A stretch of DNA of 64,000 nt. Source: Turritopsis dohrnii (Eukaryota > Cnidaria > Hydrozoa > Anthoathecata > Oceaniidae). The position numbers were made by a program, and so were the translations under genes. Shown piece by piece: positions 60,017 through 64,000 of this stretch. The stretch is taken from NCBI GenBank assembly GCA_027922465.2, contig BQMF02000025.1, positions 1,088,501-1,152,500 of the forward strand, read 5' to 3'. Numbering within the stretch: position 1 is the first letter of the stretch; every line of letters starts with the position of its first letter. The notes beneath the pieces were generated by a model that had not been told where the DNA came from, made no database searches, and saw nothing but the letters and a program-made list of their open reading frames with translations.

Positions 60017-61218
60017 TAACATACTGCATATGGAATTTACATTCGTATCGATTGTTTTTCTTGGTAATATGAGGGATGATTTCACGACATTTTTGGGACG
60101 TCTCCATACAGATTAAATTACGACCTTCGAAAGAATTCTAAATTTTCAAAAGCGATTAGTCGACAAAGATTCATCAAATCAAATTGAATTGAAATTCAAT
60201 TGAATGATTTTAAGAATTTAAAATGGACCAGTCACAAATACGTGACTGACAAAGACAAAGACAAAGAGAAATTCCTGAGTTATGAAATTCACATGTGATA
60301 TTGAAAGTTTCAAAAGCATAAAATGACTTTCTTGTAAGAAAACGCGTACTTACTGTTAATAATGATACATGTAACATAAGTTAAGATAAAAATAGGTTTG
60401 GATAAAACTTAGAAGAATTAATTAAACATGGCGTTTTGTCAAAGTTAAACTGGCAAAGTGGAAATGGAAAAACACCTTGTACAGACCCGACCCTGTTCGA
60501 TAAAATTACGGTGAGTTTCTGTTTTCTAAATCCGTTCGGCGGGTATATTTATACATATTTATACATTCTTGCTTAACTTAGTTTCAGTACTCCAGCATCA
60601 CAAAAGCACTGAAGATGAAATAAAAAGAAAACTTCTGTTGATGCTCAAAGATTTAAAGGGAGTCTTAAATGTGCAAATGCATGTGATTCAAAATTTCATA
60701 ACTTGACAACAAAGTGGCTAGTTTATGTTGAATTGTAAATTGTTGCGTTTTTTTAAAAAAAAGAATTATAAAGGAAACATCTTGATGATAATTCTTTTTT
60801 TTAAAAACCTTTTTTAAAAAAGGAGGTTGTTAATCGGACGTCTTTACGATGTCGTTTCGTCCCAAGATTGACGTCGTTGCGATGTCGTTGGGATGTCGTC
60901 GAGACGTCTCAGTGAAGATATGATTGGGACGTCTTTTGAGATTCCCACTTCGCAACTATTGAGCAACGTCATCTTTAGGGAGATTTAGCAATCGCAACGG
61001 CAACGAAGACGGCGACGTGTTTAAAACAAAAGCTTTGTTTTCTATGTGGAATTTGTTTAGAAAGAGAGTCTACCGCTTATGACACCATTGGGAAGATAAT
61101 TACATCATTGACATGTTTGCACGTTCTATGCTCAACGTGAAAAATCATGCTTCGAAGTCGTGTTGACAACGGAGACGCGATTACAGAGATAAATTTTTTT
61201 CTCTTATGAAGATTTTAT
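60017..61218. other. Non-coding stretch with GACGTC-like repeats at 60840-60955
   Basis: No supported gene. 60840-60955 has several GATGTCGTT and GACGTCT units ending near TTCCCACTTCG. Confidence 0.45.
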
Positions 61219-61226
61219 AGTAACTT

Positions 61227-62213
61227 ACGGAAGCCGAAAAGGGCCAATCCAAATTTTTCGATAAAATCTCAATTTCAAAGTTGAAATCTACATTTCAAAG
61301 TTGAAATCTACATTTCAAAGTTTAAATCTACATTTCAAAGTTCAAATCTACATTTCAAAGTTTAAATCTACATTTCAAAATCTAAAATCCGTTTTAAAGT
61401 TCAAATCCATATTTTTGTTTTCAAATTCGGATTTTTAAGGAAATCAGTAATCGGAGTTACATATTAACAAACAATATGGCTGAGAAATCGTTGTTGCGAG
61501 TTTTCTTCTTTACATATTTACTCTTACCTCATTCCCGCAAATATGAATTTAATATTTTACAGGCCGCGGACTGACAATTTTAAGAAATAACTGATATAGT
61601 CACAGTCTGAAGATAAACCCTTTTTACAATGAACAATGAGATTTTACATGAAATTTGAAAGAGAATAGGGGAAGGGTCTATTTTACTTAAATTGACAAGA
61701 GTTCACATCCACCCAACGACTCCCCTCACGATATACACCTGCTGATCGAATGTCGAGTGTTGGTTGGAGTCGTTGGAAATGACAACGATTTACAGTAAAT
61801 TCTAATGTCAAAATACACGTTATGCACGTATTTTGTATTCATTTGTCTACAATGGTTGACAGGTTCACCTGAATTTATGCATTACTCTTCGTCTATTTTT
61901 GAGCCTCTGACCCAGAATGCAAAATAGTCAAAAAATCATCACGGTGAAGACGTTCATTCCCTAAGTTTGTCTCTTTTTTAGTAATAGCTTCTTTTCACGT
62001 GTTTTAATTATTTTACTTATTTGCGAATCGAATTTGCCGCTCAACTCTGCATTCGCGTATGATTTGCCTTCTTTGATCGACACCAGGGATGTCTACTTTG
62101 TATGTCTACATTGTTTAAATTTTAAAATTCGGGTTTAAACTTTGAAATGTGGATTTGAACTTTGAAATTGAGATTTTATCGAGAAATTCAGATTGGCCTT
62201 CCTCGGCTTCCGT
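61227..62213. mobile_element. hAT-like non-autonomous element with 8-bp target duplication
   Basis: Flanked by identical AGTAACTT (61219-61226 and 62214-62221). Inverted termini ACGGAAGCCGAAAAGGGCCA (left) and ACGGAAGCCGAGGAAGGCCA (right, reverse complement), followed by matching TCGATAAAATCTCAATTTCA. An 8-bp duplication is characteristic of hAT. The 987-bp element shows no transposase. Confidence 0.85.
61271..61385 (+). repeat. 20-bp satellite in the left arm of the hAT-like element
   Basis: About five or six copies of CATTTCAAAGTTGAAATCTA with small changes. The right arm has only two or three units (inverted, 62115-62180), so the array expanded on one side. Confidence 0.9.
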
Positions 62214-62221
62214 AGTAACTT

Positions 62222-64000
62222 GATAACTTTCCAATCGATATAAGTTTATAAATTGAATTGTTTCTCTAACAAAAATAAGTTATTCATACTTTTATTTGGT
62301 AGTAATTATTTATTTTGTACGTTTTGCTCACGTCGTCCTCAACGTTGCCGTTGCAGTTGCTAAAGCACTCGTTTGTTCACACCGGGAGAACTTTATTAAA
62401 GCTGAAATTTTCGTCGGAAGCTTTCGTCATGACACCCTTTCATCAAGTTTTGCCTCGTTTCTATGTATTCAATCGTTTTACAAATCTTAGTAATATCCAT
62501 TCATTCATTTATTTGATAGGTAGATTAAAAATTACAGTAAAAAGTGGTACGGACCTCCAAAAAAAAAAAAAAAATTCGTTAAAGTAAAACGGGTCCTACT
62601 TGTTGTTTAGCCAAACAAGGTGTTTACATAGAAACAGTGAGTTTACATAGAAATGCATGAAAAGTCTGTGAGGCATCAGGGGCGGACGCAGGGTACGGGT
62701 CATACGGCTCAAGCCGTAGCAAAATTAAGTCAAGAGAATGACTACTATAAATGATCTACTGTCGTGCTTCTTTGTCTGTTTGTCTATTCTTGACGCCGTG
62801 TCGTAATCACTCAATAACGGCGTCGTTTTTGAAAATCAATCGAATAGGTTTTTTATGCATTAGGGCATTATTTGTTGGCGCCCCATTTGACTCGCAAATT
62901 TTAGGTAAGCTATAACTGCAAACCCTACTGCTGTATTGTTATTCTTTACGGCTCAAAAATCGGCTCCTTTTGATCAATGATGATAGGGGTTATAACTAAC
63001 AGTTTTGAGCCGTATTGCAGCTCTTCTATGGGAAGCATTTGTAACATTTATTAAGAAAAACCAAGTATATCTCAGAAAAACCAGGTATATCTACAGATAA
63101 ACCTAGTATATCTGCAGATAAACCTGGTTTTTCTGCAGAAATACTAGGTTTTTCAAAAGGCAAATTAGAAAAACTTGGTATTTCATCTGAAATACCAAGT
63201 TAAGACATCTCACTAGATCCGAAGATAATAAAGCAAAGTTGATTGCTGAAAGCAAAGCAGAAGTATTCCAACATTCAATAAAGTATAGAAAAACCTGGTT
63301 TTTCTATTGAAAATCTAAGTTTCATTCGCATTAGAAAAACTTAGTTTTTCATTTACGCCTTTTTTGCGCGTACGGAAATAAATTCTTAAATTCATGCCGC
63401 TGAAAAACTTTCTTTCTGACCCACGTGTTCATTAAATAATTGAGGGAAAAATGCCTTTCAACAGAAGAAATCGAAATGCGAATGATGGGAGGGCTTTTTG
63501 TCTACTCATTAACAGACTAGGGAGCAGTAATCTTCCCGATGAAATCACCATAGAAAATGTCTCCGTTCCCAGTACTAGAATGTAAGTATCCAATAAATTT
63601 TGTGATCCCTGTAAGAACCCCACACGTTTTCTTATTTCCCCCGGTGTGTGTGTGTTTGTGTGTTGTGTGTGTATCTATTTTAAAAGGGAGGTGAACAGAT
63701 ATTGGACGATAGATGATATGGCGTGACGACCGCGCAATAACTTATGATTTTTATATTGAAGTATTTGTGTTCATACACACGTTGCTTCAACGTAGAAAAG
63801 CTTCTTATCATCATTTTTAACAATGTGTTCTTTCCTATTTTGTAAAGAATCGATCAATTTGATTTTCATCACAAACAATGAGCGTATTGTTCCTCAAGAC
63901 GTCAAACTATTCATGCAGAAAGAAATCGTGTTTAACAATCAACTCATTTAATTTAGTGTGTAAGAACCACCCCCAAGCTTATAATGATATCTTCCTCGGA
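62222..64000. other. Non-coding end of window
   Basis: No supported gene. CAGGGGCGGACGCAGGGTAC at 62677 looks like a DNA-transposon terminus, but no partner is seen before the window ends. A cluster of short inverted motifs lies at 63055-63345, and a GT-rich run at 63640-63675. Confidence 0.45.
63055..63345. repeat. Cluster of AAACCTGGTTTTTCT-type inverted motifs
   Basis: Repeated, alternating-strand units such as AGAAAAACCAGGTATATCT, AAACCTGGTTTTTCT, TACTAGGTTTTTC and AGAAAAACTTAGTTTTTC. This resembles the palindrome-rich interiors of the other MITEs in the window, but I could not define its ends. Confidence 0.6.

Noticed and set aside
59797..60107. ORFs on both strands in the 198-bp MITE region
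   Set aside because: Paired ORFs on opposite strands arise from the palindromic structure; no protein family recognised.

Overview
The window is intron-rich, AT-rich animal DNA. Gene content (a THAP/Kolobok transposase, a free-standing P2X7-type cytoplasmic domain, a KMT5A-like SET domain, C2H2 plus tyrosine-recombinase genes, a rhodopsin-like receptor) and the density of short inverted-repeat elements suggest an invertebrate metazoan, most likely a cnidarian. That assignment is an inference; nothing here fixes the species. Spliced models were built by hand from acceptor and donor sites and reading phase, with no transcript evidence.

Layout. 1-2.4 kb: a single-exon class A GPCR. 2.4-17.2 kb: a transposon cluster built on a segmental duplication. 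A TAA-flanked Harbinger-like element, a TTAA-type Kolobok element and its flank (2449-7084) recur at 8994-17232. The second copy is split by a foldback element and a frameshifted Mutator-like transposase gene. 17.2-26.6 kb: mostly noncoding, with one predicted secreted, possibly GPI-anchored protein (21961-22485), MITEs, satellites and a tRNA-Asn-like sequence. 26.6-45.2 kb: two related minus-strand genes in tandem, each with two C2H2 fingers and a tyrosine-recombinase domain. The second (37309-45227) reads in phase through 15 exons from a SET domain to the recombinase domain. A degenerate LINE lies between them. 45.4-52.4 kb: one large TTAA-flanked Kolobok transposon with two convergent genes, a 9-exon THAP transposase and a 3-exon gene for the P2X7 ballast-type domain. 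Another transposon, itself carrying a spliced BEN-like gene, sits in the cargo gene's 5' splice site. 52.4-64 kb: no convincing host gene; several inverted-repeat elements, including a hAT-like one with an 8-bp target duplication, plus satellites.

The two most notable results are (i) a Kolobok-type transposon carrying a P2X7-ballast-domain gene as cargo and (ii) an uninterrupted SET / C2H2 / tyrosine-recombinase fusion gene. Both rest on reading-frame, splice-site and terminal-repeat evidence seen in the sequence; family names come from motif recognition, not from a database search.
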